A stretch of DNA of 64,000 nt from Actinomycetota bacterium (GCA_019240215.1 JAFAYQ010000063.1:1-64000); one strand, 5' to 3'. Counted from the stretch's first letter, positions 1 to 9,131 are shown. Program-made: numbers and translations. The notes: generated from the letters alone by a model not told the origin.

Positions 1-1
1 G

Positions 2-376
2 CACGCCGAGGCGATCGAGATCATCTTCGACCCCGATCAGATCTCATACCGCGACCTGCTGGAGTTCTTCTTCCAGATCCACGACCCGAGCACGCTGAAC
101 CGGCAGGGCAACGACATCGGCACCAGCTACCGGTCGGCCATCTTCTACACCAGCGACGCGCAGAAGCAGGTCGCGGAGGACACGATCGCCGACGTGGACG
201 CCTCCGGCCTGTGGCCAGGCAAGGTGGTCACCGAGGTGACGCCGGCCGGGCCGTTCTGGGAGGCCGAGCCGGAGCACCAGGACTACCTGCAGACCTACCC
301 CGACGGCTACACCTGCCACTGGGTGCGCCCGGGCTGGAAGCTGCCGCACCGCGACAAGGACGCAGTGACGCAGTAA
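2..376 (+). CDS. msrA: Peptide methionine-S-sulfoxide reductase MsrA, 3' part
   Basis: This is the C-terminal part (125 codons including stop) of MsrA, which reduces methionine-S-sulfoxide in oxidised proteins and free methionine in the cytoplasm. The frame is open from base 2 and contains the family block [20 protein letters not shown], then the typical [12 protein letters not shown] and the end [14 protein letters not shown]. The catalytic GCFW segment lies upstream of the window. One Cys remains (YTCHW); whether it is a resolving Cys cannot be judged from the fragment. A strong hairpin follows 14 bases after the stop. Identification is secure; the 5' half and start are not visible. Confidence 0.95.
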   Translation, partial: HAEAIEIIFDPDQISYRDLLEFFFQIHDPSTLNRQGNDIGTSYRSAIFYTSDAQKQVAEDTIADVDASGLWPGKVVTEVTPAGPFWEAEPEHQDYLQTYPDGYTCHWVRPGWKLPHRDKDAVTQ

Positions 377-389
377 CCACGTAATGACA

Positions 390-420
390 AGGCCCCGTCC
401 GCGGTTCGCGGACGGGGCCT
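390..420. terminator. Bidirectional hairpin terminator
   Basis: A perfect 14-bp stem (AGGCCCCGTCCGCG at 390-403 and its complement at 407-420) with a 3-nt loop lies between the convergent msrA and the beta-helix gene. It has no T-run, as is usual in actinomycetes, and can serve both strands. Confidence 0.85.
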
Positions 421-433
421 CAGTGTCGGTCGA

Positions 434-2545
434 TCAGGGGTAGCTGACGACGTTGCTCGGGCCGGGGTCGGTGGAGTCAACCGCGGCCCCGGTGTCGTTG
501 ACGACGTGGTCGATGCCGCCCAGGCCGTTCAGGAACCGGGTGAACACGTCGTGCAGCTGGACGCCGGGGGTGTCCGGCACCGAGAACGCGGTCGCCGAGT
601 GGATGTCGACGCCCTGGTTGAAGTAGCTGTAGCTGCCCAAGCCGTAACCGGAGAAGCTGGTCACCTTGGACCCGATCGCGATCGCCGGGTAGCCGTCGGT
701 GGTCGGGCTGGACATCCAGGCCGACTGGCTGGGCACCTCGTAGGGCATCTCGTTCTGGAAGAAGATGACCTCGCCGCCCTGGCCGTTCCAGACCACCTCG
801 TTCTTGAGGTAGTGCTCGACCGCCAGGCCGTAGGCCAGCACGTCGTTGCCGTTCACGACCAGCCCGGTCTGGGCCGGGTCGCAGGTGAAGCAGCCGTTGG
901 CGCCGCCCCCGACCCCGTTCTGGTCCGGGGTGCCGGTCTGCCCGGCCCCGTGGTCGGCCCGCCAGGCCCAGATGTCGTCCAGGATCACGTGCGAGCCGTC
1001 CACCACCAGGCTGTCGGTGGCACTACCGGCGGTCGCCCCGCCGATCCGGAAGAACACGTCCTGCACCAGCGTCGGGTCCGACGCGCTGCCGAGCCCGCTG
1101 GTGAGCGGGGTGCCCAGCTGGACCAGGGCGGCCGAGTTCTTCGGCCCGGCGTCCACGATCAGCCCGGACAGCTTGACCCCCTTGGGGTCCAGCACCTGCA
1201 GGGCGGCGGTGCCGTTCTGCGGGACCAGGGTGGCGAAGCCGAGGCCCAGCACGATCGTGTCCGGCCGGGAGACCAGGATCGGCGCCTTGAGGTCGTAGAC
1301 GCCCGGGGTCAGGATCAGGTTCTGGCCGAGGGCCAGGGCCGCGTCGATGGCCAGCACCGACGTGCTCGGCGAGGCGATGAAGAACTTGCTCAGCGGGACC
1401 GAGGCGCCCGCCGTGCTGCCGCTCGCCCACGACGGCCCCGAGGTGTTCTTCTGCAGCGACGGCACAAACACGCTGGTGGCGCCGGTGCTGCTGGTCTGCA
1501 GGAACGGCTCCTCCTGGGTCTGCGGGCTGGTGTCCAGGGTGGTGTACGGGTTGGCGTTACCGGGGTTGCCGTTGGTGAAGTTGGTGGCCGGGGCGCCCGG
1601 GTCACCGGAGAACACCTGGTTCCAGACCCCGTTCGACCAGCCGTCCAGGTTGGTGTTCCGGACGAAGAACTGCTGCTGAGACCCGTTGATCACGGTCCCG
1701 CCCGCGAACGAGGAGTCGGCGATGTACCCGCCGCTGGCGTACTGCGGCCCGGCCGAGCAGTAGTCCATCAGCGACAGGTTGCCGCCGGTCAGGTTGACCC
1801 GGCGCATCGGCGCGGCCTGGGACACCGCCCAGAAGTCGGCGCCCGTCTGGCAGCCGGTCTGCCCGGTGACGTTGATGCTCAGGTTGGACAGCGACCGCCA
1901 GAAGTTGTCCAGCGCGATGCAGTTGCTGCTGCCGTCGGTGGTGGCGAAGCACTGGTTGTACACGTTGATCGAGCCGTTGATGGTCACGTCCTTGGGCGAG
2001 CTGCCCAGGCCCGCGACCTCGGTGTAGTAACCGACCTGGAACGACAGCGGGTCGGCGGCCGACCCGTAGGTGCCCGGCTCGAACAGCAGCGCGTAGCGCT
2101 GGGTGCCGAACTGGTTGGGGATCTGCTGGGTGGCGATCGCGTTCACCGTGGCCTGGATCTGGCTCTGCGGCATGCTCGGGGTGAACACGTACACGTTCGG
2201 CCCGAAGTTCGGCGTCCCGGCCGCGTGGGTGGCCGGCCCGACCGTGGCCCGGCTGACGCTGGCGGCCGTCGCGGCCCGCACCGTGGCCTGGGTCGTGGCC
2301 GCGCCCGCCTGGGTGATCGTCCCGGCCGCGCCCAGGCCCAGCACGGCCGCCAGCACCGCGATCCCGCCCGTCAGGCTCCGCCGCCGAGGCCGCTGGGGCC
2401 GCCCGGCCCTCGCGCCCGCCGCCCCGGCCTCGGTCCCGGCGTCCGCCGCCCCGGCCTCAGTCCCGACGTCCGCCGCCCCGGCCCGCATGTAAGCGCTTTC
2501 ACCGAGCGCCGCAGGTTTCCGTCTCAAATTCATCAGCAGTCCCAT
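434..2545 (-). CDS. Secreted parallel beta-helix protein, GH55/pectate-lyase-like
   Basis: This is a large exported protein of about 700 aa. A basic, Ala/Gly-rich N-terminus containing a short duplicated GTEAGAAD-type repeat precedes a hydrophobic signal or anchor segment (TGGIAVLAAVLGLGAAG). The mature part carries Asn/Gly-rich beta-helix repeats with two glucanase-like halves (ALLFEPGTYGS and LILTPGVYDLKAPI are equivalent strand motifs) and the block EVVWNGQGGEVIFFQNEMPY. Related actinomycete proteins are often mislabelled adenylyl cyclase; the fold suggests an exo-beta-1,3-glucanase-like or other polysaccharide-active enzyme, which is inference. The frame is open to 2692, but ATG 2545 (or ATG 2533) leaves room for a promoter. 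A TTTCGAAA palindrome at 2637-2644 is a possible operator. The gene is convergent to msrA. Confidence 0.7.
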   Translation of the reverse strand: MGLLMNLRRKPAALGESAYMRAGAADVGTEAGAADAGTEAGAAGARAGRPQRPRRRSLTGGIAVLAAVLGLGAAGTITQAGAATTQATVRAATAASVSRATVGPATHAAGTPNFGPNVYVFTPSMPQSQIQATVNAIATQQIPNQFGTQRYALLFEPGTYGSAADPLSFQVGYYTEVAGLGSSPKDVTINGSINVYNQCFATTDGSSNCIALDNFWRSLSNLSINVTGQTGCQTGADFWAVSQAAPMRRVNLTGGNLSLMDYCSAGPQYASGGYIADSSFAGGTVINGSQQQFFVRNTNLDGWSNGVWNQVFSGDPGAPATNFTNGNPGNANPYTTLDTSPQTQEEPFLQTSSTGATSVFVPSLQKNTSGPSWASGSTAGASVPLSKFFIASPSTSVLAIDAALALGQNLILTPGVYDLKAPILVSRPDTIVLGLGFATLVPQNGTAALQVLDPKGVKLSGLIVDAGPKNSAALVQLGTPLTSGLGSASDPTLVQDVFFRIGGATAGSATDSLVVDGSHVILDDIWAWRADHGAGQTGTPDQNGVGGGANGCFTCDPAQTGLVVNGNDVLAYGLAVEHYLKNEVVWNGQGGEVIFFQNEMPYEVPSQSAWMSSPTTDGYPAIAIGSKVTSFSGYGLGSYSYFNQGVDIHSATAFSVPDTPGVQLHDVFTRFLNGLGGIDHVVNDTGAAVDSTDPGPSNVVSYP

Positions 2546-2636
2546 TTCTGTGCGCGTAGCGTCAGCGCTACCACCGCTCCGCCGACAGCATCTCCTATTG
2601 GAGACCAGGCTCCAAGGGTTCTGATAACACTTTTTG

Positions 2637-2644
2637 TTTCGAAA
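2637..2644. promoter_or_regulatory. TTTCGAAA palindrome upstream of the beta-helix gene
   Basis: This 8-bp perfect palindrome lies within an AT-rich patch about 95 bp upstream of the proposed start at 2545. Similar CGAAA/TTTCG elements are bound by ROK or LacI sugar regulators in actinomycetes. The assignment is inferred from position only. Confidence 0.3.
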
Positions 2645-2676
2645 AGTTGACTGGTGAGCGGTCACCGACGGATCGA

Positions 2677-2710
2677 GCCGCGCGGGGGTCACTGACCCGC
2701 ACCGCGCGGC
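2677..2710 (-). terminator. Hairpin downstream of the chitinase gene
   Basis: A 9-bp outer stem (GCCGCGCGG at 2677-2685, complement at 2702-2710) encloses an inner GGGTCA/TGACCC stem. It starts about 20 nt after the chitinase stop codon, so it probably ends that transcript before the beta-helix gene. Confidence 0.55.
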
Positions 2711-2731
2711 CCGATTTCCGCTCGGAACCGG

Positions 2732-3985
2732 TCAGCAGGCGCCGTCGTCGTTCCAGGCGCCGGAGGGCCCGCCGGGGGCCTCGTCGTAGTTCCACTGGTT
2801 GGCGGTCCAGTTGTGACCGTTGTAGGAGACCTCGTTGCCGGAGGTGTAGGCGGTCGAGTTGCTCCAGGCCGAGTCACACGAGCCGTTGCTGGGCGGCGGG
2901 GTCGTGGGCGGCGGGCTGGTCGGCGTCGTCGTCGTGCCGCCCCCGCCCCCGCCGGTGAACGCCTGGAACGCCTGGGTGAAGGCGCCGCTGTTCTGGCTCA
3001 GGCCGCTGCAGGTGGACGACGCGCTGGTCTGGCCCGGGCAGCCGCCGTTGTCGCGGCCCTCGGACCAGAACGACAGCATCGCGATGCCCTGCTGGGCCGC
3101 GTAGGACTCGACGGTGGAGGCGTCGGCCAGCGTGAAGATCTCGCCCGGGCTGTCGTTCTGGCCGATCATCGGGGTGTTGCCGAGCATGCCGTAGGCGGCC
3201 GCGGTGGAGACCCCGAACACGCTCGCCACCTGGCCGGCCGCGGCGTCCAGGGCCTGGTTGGAGGCGGAGCCCATCTCGGTCCCGGAGGTGCCGTAGTCCA
3301 TTGTCATGATGTTGACGACGTCGGGCTTGAAGCCGCTGGACTGGGCCGCGTTGAGCACGTTCAGGCCGTCGGAGGTGAAGCCGGTCGGCAGCACCGGCAG
3401 GGTGTAGGAGATGTTCAGGTTGTCCCCGTTGGCGCTGGCCCAGGACCGGACCTGCGCGAGCGCCTGCGCGGTGAGCGTGTAGTCGGCCGCGTTGGTCTCC
3501 TCGCTGGACTCGATGTCGAAGTCCAGGTGGGTCACGTTCATCGTGGTGACCGCGTTCTCGACCTGGCTCGCCATCGCGCTGGCGGACGAGCACTGGTTGC
3601 CCAGGTCGGTCCCGTCGGTGTCGACCGTGTAGCCGCCGAATGAGATCGACACGTCGCCGCCCTCGGCCTGCAGCGCCGAGATCTGCGACTGCCAGCCGGA
3701 CTGGTTCGGCAGCGACCACTGGCAGCCGGAGCCGTTGGCGAAGGCCAGCTCGAAGTACTTGGTGCCGTAATCGGCCGCCACCGTGGTGAGGGTGGTGTTG
3801 CTGAGCCCGGTGTCAACGTAAGGGGCGAACACGTGGGCCGGCCAGCTGGTGGCCGCGTCGGCCGTCAGGCTGGAGGTCAGCCCGGAGTTTGGGCCGAAGC
3901 CGGTCATGAACAGGCCGGCCCCGGTCAGGCCGGTGGCCAGCAGCGCGGCCGCCGTACAGGAGAGCAAGCGGGAAGGTCGGGGCAT
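2732..3985 (-). CDS. Secreted GH18 chitinase with C-terminal chitin-binding module
   Basis: This 417-aa exported endo-acting chitinase of glycoside hydrolase family 18 hydrolyses beta-1,4-GlcNAc polymers. A signal peptide (about 1-45) is followed by the TIM-barrel domain (about 48-345). The catalytic strand reads HLDFDIESSE, with D155, D157 and the acid/base E159; the first Asp of the classical DxxDxDxE motif is Thr, as in several members of this subfamily. IMTMDYG is the conserved barrel strand that follows. A Gly/Thr/Pro linker (about 346-370) leads to a Trp-rich CBM5/12 chitin-binding module (about 372-417). The gene is monocistronic, with a 17-bp palindrome upstream (4090-4106) as likely control site and a hairpin downstream. 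Confidence 0.92.
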   Translation of the reverse strand: MPRPSRLLSCTAAALLATGLTGAGLFMTGFGPNSGLTSSLTADAATSWPAHVFAPYVDTGLSNTTLTTVAADYGTKYFELAFANGSGCQWSLPNQSGWQSQISALQAEGGDVSISFGGYTVDTDGTDLGNQCSSASAMASQVENAVTTMNVTHLDFDIESSEETNAADYTLTAQALAQVRSWASANGDNLNISYTLPVLPTGFTSDGLNVLNAAQSSGFKPDVVNIMTMDYGTSGTEMGSASNQALDAAAGQVASVFGVSTAAAYGMLGNTPMIGQNDSPGEIFTLADASTVESYAAQQGIAMLSFWSEGRDNGGCPGQTSASSTCSGLSQNSGAFTQAFQAFTGGGGGGTTTTPTSPPPTTPPPSNGSCDSAWSNSTAYTSGNEVSYNGHNWTANQWNYDEAPGGPSGAWNDDGAC

Positions 3986-4089
3986 AGCGGGGGTCCGCCT
4001 TTCGTAGGCCGCCCATCAGCCCGGTGGCCGCGCGGTACGTCGCCCCCACCCGCCGTGCCGCCCGGTCACGGGCGATGCGCAACCCTCTA

Positions 4090-4106
4090 TTAGGAAAGTT
4101 TCCTAA
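4090..4106. promoter_or_regulatory. Palindromic operator candidate upstream of chitinase
   Basis: TTAGGAAAGTTTCCTAA is a perfect inverted repeat (8-bp arms, one central base) about 105 bp upstream of the chitinase start. Position and symmetry suggest a repressor or activator site controlling the exported hydrolase; the cognate protein is not in the window. Confidence 0.6.
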
Positions 4107-4504
4107 ACGTAATTCTGAGGGACGCACGCCGTCAACAGCTTCATCCAGGAATTCAACTTAAGAGACCATTACGTCCCTGGCTGGCGCCTGGACGCCGAAC
4201 ACTCACGCCCCAGGAGTCACTTAGGTTGCAGCTTCCCCATCCGCCTACAGCAGTTTGACGCTTCAAGGTCATTTCCGTTCGGAAAACCCTGAAAACGTCG
4301 CCCCGCCGGGAGTCCGCCGTACTGCCGAGCCCCACGTGGTCGGCGCGACGGGCCCACCCCCGCACGCCACGAGCACCCGCACCCCACGAGCACCCGCACC
4401 CCACAAGCACCACGAACACCACCAGCCTCTTCCGCCCCAGCCGCCCCGACGGTCCCAGCCGGTATCCGACGGCGACGGCGACGGCGACGGCGAGGCCAGC
4501 CCGG
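4107..4504. other. Intergenic region with short tandem repeats
   Basis: No convincing gene lies here. The region has a 17-bp tandem repeat (CCACGAGCACCCGCACC at 4367-4383 and 4384-4400, then a degenerate third copy) and a GACGGC hexamer run near 4470-4495, just beyond the 3' end of the methyltransferase gene. Open frames on both strands look like GC-rich shadows. Confidence 0.6.
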
Positions 4505-5299
4505 CTACGGCACCCGGGCCAGCCCCGCGCAGGCCAGCCCCAGCACCGGCACGTCCCGCTCACTCGGGGTGTCCGGGTCCGGGCGCCACTGCGGCACCGG
4601 CACCACGCCTGGCTCATCCACCTCCAGCCCGCCGAACAGCCCCTCCACCTCGCCCCGGGTCCGGAACTGGACCGGGCCCAGCGCCTGCGCCATCGCCGCC
4701 TGCAGGTCCGCGGCGGCCGGGTCTTCGCTGGCCAGCAGGTGGTGGATGAACACGTAGCTGCCCGGCGCGAGCGCCCGGATCCAGCTGGCGGTCAGCTCGG
4801 CCGGCTGCTCGTCGTCGGGTACGTAGTGCAGGATGCCGCACAGCAGCAGGCCGACCGGCTGCTCCCAGTCCAGGTGGCCGGCCACGGCCGGGTCGGCCAG
4901 CACCGCGGCCGCCGCCCGCAGGTCGCCGTTCACCGCCACCGTGGTCTCGTCGCTGGCCAGCAGCTCCTGCGCGCGCTCGACCACGGCCGGGTCGTGGTCG
5001 ACGTAGACCACCCGGGCGCCCGGGTGGTAGCGGGCGGCGATCTGGTGGACGTTGTCGGCGGTCGGCAGGCCCGAGCCGAGGTCGATGAACTGCCCGATAC
5101 CGGCGTCGGCGGCCAGGTGGCGGACCGCCCGGCGCAGCACGTCACGCTGGGCGCGCACGCCGATGGCCGCCTCCGGCAGGGCGGCGACGATCTGGTCACC
5201 GGCCGCCTGGTCGGTGTCCGAGTGGTCAGCGCCGCCCAGCAGGTAGTCGTAGACGCCCGCCACGCTCGGGCGGTCTGGTGCGGCTTCGGCTTCGGACAT
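4505..5299 (-). CDS. DUF574-family SAM-dependent methyltransferase
   Basis: This 264-aa protein of the actinomycete-specific Methyltransf_19 (DUF574) family has a Rossmann SAM-binding core. VAGVYDYLLGGADHSDTD near the N-terminus is the family hallmark. FIDLGSGLPTADNVHQIA (motif I) and VVYVDHDPAVV (acidic residue for the ribose) bind SAM, and LLLCGILHYVPDDEQP is the post-core strand. The substrate is unknown for the family. The start at 5299 is supported by AGGAG 8 nt upstream. The gene begins 74 nt inside the 3' end of the upstream LAL regulator gene, so the two are translationally linked and may share control. Confidence 0.88.
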   Translation of the reverse strand: MSEAEAAPDRPSVAGVYDYLLGGADHSDTDQAAGDQIVAALPEAAIGVRAQRDVLRRAVRHLAADAGIGQFIDLGSGLPTADNVHQIAARYHPGARVVYVDHDPAVVERAQELLASDETTVAVNGDLRAAAAVLADPAVAGHLDWEQPVGLLLCGILHYVPDDEQPAELTASWIRALAPGSYVFIHHLLASEDPAAADLQAAMAQALGPVQFRTRGEVEGLFGGLEVDEPGVVPVPQWRPDPDTPSERDVPVLGLACAGLARVP

Positions 5300-8060
5300 C
5301 GGGGGCTCCTAACGGGGAGGGATCGAGCTGCGTCCCGGCCAGCTGGCGGCGGGAGGTGACGCCGAGCTTCCGGAACACCTTGCGCAGGTGGTAGTCGATC
5401 GTGTTCGGGCTCAGGTAGAGCTGGGCGGCGATCTCGGCGTTGGTGGCGCCGCTCGCGGCCAGCTGGGCGACCTGCGCCTCCTGGGCGGTCAGGGCCTCCC
5501 GGTCCTGGCCCGGTGCCCGGACCGGGACCGACTCGCCGGCCGCCGACAGTTCCCGGCGGGTGCGGGCCGCGAACGCGGCCGCCCCCATCTCGTCGAAGCC
5601 CCGGTAGGCGGCCCGCAACGGCGCGCGGGCGTCCCGCGGGCGCTTGACCCGGCGCAGCCATTCCCCGTAGACGAGCTGGCTGCGGGCCTGGTGGACCGGG
5701 CCGCGGGCGGCGCCGTGCTGGCTGATCGCCTCGCGGTAATGTTCCTCGGCCCCGCTACCAGGCCCGTCGCCGGCCGTCAGCGCCCGCCCGCGGGCCAGGT
5801 AACCCAGCGTCAGCGGGGACGGGCTGGCCGCCGCCAGCCGCTCCAGCTGGGCCAGGAAGCCCCGGGCGGCGTCGGGCTGACCGGACCGCTGGGCCGCCTC
5901 GACCAGGTCGGGCAGCACGAACTTGACCTGCGATGTGTCCTCGAGGCCGGCCGTGAAGCTGGCGTAGGCGGCCCCGTAGCGGCCCTGGCCGAGTTCGATG
6001 ACACAGCGGGCGTAGTCGGCGAACACCAGCTGGTAGCCCTGGCCTTCGCGGCCGGCGTCGTCGGTGACCGCCGCCAGCAGCTGCTGGACCCGCTGGGTCT
6101 GCCCGCGCCAGGCCGCGATCAGCAGCGCCCCGATGTTCCAGCGCTGGCCGCGGGCCTCGGCGATGGCGGCGTGTTCGAGGAAGCAGCGCTGCGCCTCCGA
6201 CAGGTAGCCGGCCAGCAGGTTGGACACGCCGGCGTGGCTGAGGGCCAGGGTCAGCGGGAGCACCGCGCCGTGCTGGCGGGCCTCGGTCTCCATCCGCCGG
6301 GCCAGCTCGTCGAGCCGGTCCTCGTCGACCAGGATGGTGGCGTCCGCGCAGGCGGCCGCCAGCCACTGGAACAGCTCAGGCGCGCCCGGCGGGGCGACCC
6401 GGACGGCGTCGATCGCGGTCCGCAGCAGCGGCGCGGCCGCCGCCAGGCCCCGCCCGAGCAGCGTCGCGTCCGCGTCCAGCAGCAGGTCACCGGGGGTGGC
6501 GGCCGTCCCAGCGGGCAGCGGCAGCGACCGGGCGGCCCGGACCACGTCGCCCCGGGTGGTGCCGTCCGGCGCCAGCTGGCCGTTGATCTGGGCCTCGACC
6601 ACCGCCTCGACCAGGATGTCGCGGGCCAGCCGGAGATCGTCGTGGCCGAGGCCGGCCGCCGCCGCCAGCAGCGCCGAGGTGGCCTTGGCCGACTCATGCT
6701 GGGCGTGGTAGATCCGGCTCCGCACCCGCTGGGCGAGGCCGAGGTCGCGCCGGTCGCGGAGGTCGCCGGTGGCCTGGTCGAGCTGGAGCTGGGCCTGCCG
6801 CAGGGCACCCGCCCCGCAGCTGGCCTCGGCCGCCCGCAGCAGCCGGCGGCCCCGGCCGGCCGGGCTGGCGGTCAGCGCGGCCGCCCGCTGGAACGAGGCC
6901 GCCGCCGCCGTCCAGCCGCCACGCTGGCGCGCCCGGTCGCCGACCTGCTCGAGCTCGGCCGCCACCGCCTCGTCCGGCCCGGTGGCCGCCATCGCCAGGT
7001 GCCAGGCGCGCTGGTCGGGGTGGGCGACCGGGTCGGTCGCCGCCCCCAGGCTGGCGTGCACCCGCTGCCGGTCGGCGAACGAGGCCCCGTAGTACACCGC
7101 CGAGCGGATCAGCGGGTGGCGGAACCGCACCGCGTCGCGGATCGTCAGCAGGTGCCGGGCCTCGGCCGGGGTGGCCGCCTGGGCGGTGAAACCGAGCTGC
7201 TTCCCGGCCTGCCACAGCAGCTGGGGGTCGCCGGTCGGGTCGGCCGCCGCCGCCAGCAGCAGCACCCGGGTGCCGTCGGGCAGCCCCCGCACCTCCTGCA
7301 GGTAGCGCTGCTCGAGCTGACGGCCGATGGGTACCGGGTCGGGCAGCGGGGTGTCGCCGTTGAGCTGGCCGGGACCGAGCTGCTGGCCGATCTCGATCAG
7401 CGCCAGCGGGTTGCCGCCGGTCTCGGTCACGATCCGCTCGGCCACCGCCGGCCGCAGCCCCGGGCCGGCCGTCGCCGCCAGCAGGTCGGCCGCGTCCCGG
7501 TCATCCAGGCCCGTCACCGCCAGGTCGGGCAGGCCGCCGAGCAGGCCGGGCGAGGCGGCCGGCTCACGGACCGCGAAGACCATCGCGATCGAGTCCGCGT
7601 ACAGGCGGCGGGCCATGAACGCGAGCGTGTCGGCCGACTCCCGGTCCAGCCACTGGGCGTCGTCCACCAGGCACAGCAGCGGCCGCCGGGTGGCCTGGTC
7701 GGCCAGCAGGCCGAGGGCGGCCAGCCCGACCAGGAACCGGTCCGGGGCCGGGCCGGCCCGTAGCCCGAAGGCCAGTTCCAGCGCGGTCCGCTGGGGCGTG
7801 GCCAGCACCCCGGCCCGGGCCAGGTAGGGCCGCAGCAGCTGGTGCAGCGCCCCGAAGCTGAGCTCGATCTCGGTCTCGATGCCGTCGACCCGGATCACGG
7901 TCAGGTCGGCGGCGGCCGCCTGCGCGTAGTCGAGCAGCGAGGTCTTGCCCACCCCGGGCTCGCCCCCGAGCACGACGGTGCCGCTCAGCCCGGCCCGCGC
8001 GTCAGCCAGGATCCGGTCCAGCCGGTCACGCTCCGCGCCCCTTCCGAGCAGGCCATCCAC
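5226..8060 (-). CDS. LAL-type LuxR transcriptional regulator (AAA ATPase plus HTH)
   Basis: This 944-aa large ATP-binding LuxR-family regulator has an N-terminal P-loop GGEPGVGKTS (about 32-41), Walker B LLCLVDDAQWLD (about 134-145), a long helical TPR-like middle region, and a C-terminal LuxR HTH (about 868-925: LTAQEAQVAQLAASGATNAEIAAQL). Such proteins usually activate adjacent or pathway genes in response to ligand and ATP. The start is GTG 8060 without a clear Shine-Dalgarno, possibly leaderless. About 30 Arg/Pro-rich residues after the HTH overlap the start of the methyltransferase gene. It is divergent from the esterase gene at 8136, so the short shared promoter region could be its target. 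Confidence 0.9.
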   Translation of the reverse strand: MDGLLGRGAERDRLDRILADARAGLSGTVVLGGEPGVGKTSLLDYAQAAAADLTVIRVDGIETEIELSFGALHQLLRPYLARAGVLATPQRTALELAFGLRAGPAPDRFLVGLAALGLLADQATRRPLLCLVDDAQWLDRESADTLAFMARRLYADSIAMVFAVREPAASPGLLGGLPDLAVTGLDDRDAADLLAATAGPGLRPAVAERIVTETGGNPLALIEIGQQLGPGQLNGDTPLPDPVPIGRQLEQRYLQEVRGLPDGTRVLLLAAAADPTGDPQLLWQAGKQLGFTAQAATPAEARHLLTIRDAVRFRHPLIRSAVYYGASFADRQRVHASLGAATDPVAHPDQRAWHLAMAATGPDEAVAAELEQVGDRARQRGGWTAAAASFQRAAALTASPAGRGRRLLRAAEASCGAGALRQAQLQLDQATGDLRDRRDLGLAQRVRSRIYHAQHESAKATSALLAAAAGLGHDDLRLARDILVEAVVEAQINGQLAPDGTTRGDVVRAARSLPLPAGTAATPGDLLLDADATLLGRGLAAAAPLLRTAIDAVRVAPPGAPELFQWLAAACADATILVDEDRLDELARRMETEARQHGAVLPLTLALSHAGVSNLLAGYLSEAQRCFLEHAAIAEARGQRWNIGALLIAAWRGQTQRVQQLLAAVTDDAGREGQGYQLVFADYARCVIELGQGRYGAAYASFTAGLEDTSQVKFVLPDLVEAAQRSGQPDAARGFLAQLERLAAASPSPLTLGYLARGRALTAGDGPGSGAEEHYREAISQHGAARGPVHQARSQLVYGEWLRRVKRPRDARAPLRAAYRGFDEMGAAAFAARTRRELSAAGESVPVRAPGQDREALTAQEAQVAQLAASGATNAEIAAQLYLSPNTIDYHLRKVFRKLGVTSRRQLAGTQLDPSPLGAPDVRSRSRTRPPERGGRLRLPAGRR

Positions 8061-8135
8061 GAGGTCAATCTACGGCAGCCGGATTAAGTGCTTCCCCTGA
8101 TGCCGGGCCCGCCCGAGGCTGGGTACGGTCAGATC

Positions 8136-9131
8136 GTGATCAGGTTCCTGGCCCGGGTGCTGATCGTGGGCCTGGCCGGCGTGGCGGCCGCATTCGGTCT
8201 CTACCAGGTCTCGGTCCAGCCCGGGGCGGCGCTGGTGCATGCCGTGTTCCAGAAGAACCAGCAGGTCCACCCGCCGTCCGGGTTCACCGCCACCGAAGCC
8301 ACGGTGACCGAGACCCGGGTCCCGATCCAGGCCCCGGGGGCGCCGGCCGCCGCCATCGACGTGTACCGGCCCCGGGCCAGCGCGACCGCGCCGCGGCCGG
8401 TGATCTTGTGGGTGCACGGCGGCGGCTTCCTGGCCAGCAACGCCGCCCAGTTCGGGGACTGGGGGGTCCTGCTCGCCCACCAGGGCTACGTGGTCGCGCT
8501 GCTCGACTACAGCCTGGCCCCGCAGACCCACTATCCGGCCCCGGTCCGCCAGGCCAACGCCGCCCTGGCCTGGCTGAGCCAGCACGCCCGCCAGTTCGGC
8601 GGTGGCCCGGCCCGGATGGCGGTCGGCGGCGACTCGGCCGGGGCCCAGATCGCCAGCCAGCTGGCCGCGGTCGAGTCGAACCCGCAGCTGGCGGCGGCGA
8701 TGCGGCTGACCCCGGGCCTGCCCCCGGCTCGGCTGCGGGCGGTCGTGCTGTACTGCGGCCTGTACGACATGAGCACGGTCGGCGGCACCGGCTTCCCGGC
8801 GTTGCGGACCTACCTGTGGGCCTACACCGGGACCCGCAACTGGCTCGCCTACCCGCAGATCGGCCAGCTGTCCACCACCCGGCAGGCCACCTCGGCCTAC
8901 CCGCCGACCTACCTGACGGTCGGGGACAGGGACCCGTTCCGCACCCAGGCCGCCGAACTGGCCGGGGTGCTGCGGGCCCGCGGGGTGCCGGTGACCACGC
9001 TGTTCTGGCACGGTCAGGGCCTCGGCCATGAGTACCAGTTCGACTTCCGGTACCGGCAGGCCGGGACCAGCTTCCAGCAAACCCTGGCGTTTCTTGATCA
9101 GCGGCTGAGGGGGACGGGTGCTGATGGCTGA
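8136..9131 (+). CDS. Alpha/beta-hydrolase (HSL/BD-FAE-type esterase), membrane-anchored or secreted
   Basis: This carboxylesterase-like hydrolase has 331 aa if it starts at GTG 8136, and 347 aa from GTG 8088. The N-terminal hydrophobic stretch FLARVLIVGLAGVAAAFGLY is a signal anchor. The oxyanion motif HGGG (WVHGGGFLAS), nucleophile elbow GDSAGAQ, acidic residue in VGDRDPF and His in GLGHEYQF complete the catalytic set of the hormone-sensitive-lipase class. The substrate is unknown. The later start is preferred because it places the hydrophobic helix at the N-terminus, although neither start has a good RBS. Its stop overlaps the start of a 45-aa membrane protein gene, indicating coupled translation. 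Divergent from the LAL regulator. Confidence 0.85.
   Translation: MIRFLARVLIVGLAGVAAAFGLYQVSVQPGAALVHAVFQKNQQVHPPSGFTATEATVTETRVPIQAPGAPAAAIDVYRPRASATAPRPVILWVHGGGFLASNAAQFGDWGVLLAHQGYVVALLDYSLAPQTHYPAPVRQANAALAWLSQHARQFGGGPARMAVGGDSAGAQIASQLAAVESNPQLAAAMRLTPGLPPARLRAVVLYCGLYDMSTVGGTGFPALRTYLWAYTGTRNWLAYPQIGQLSTTRQATSAYPPTYLTVGDRDPFRTQAAELAGVLRARGVPVTTLFWHGQGLGHEYQFDFRYRQAGTSFQQTLAFLDQRLRGTGADG

Noticed and set aside
506-2650. 714-codon open frame opposite the beta-helix gene
   Set aside because: Arg/Gly/Val-rich composition with no domain likeness; an antisense shadow of a high-GC gene.
5388-7763. 791-codon open frame antisense to the LAL regulator
   Set aside because: Low-complexity Arg/Gly/Gln composition; the opposite strand has clear ATPase and HTH motifs.
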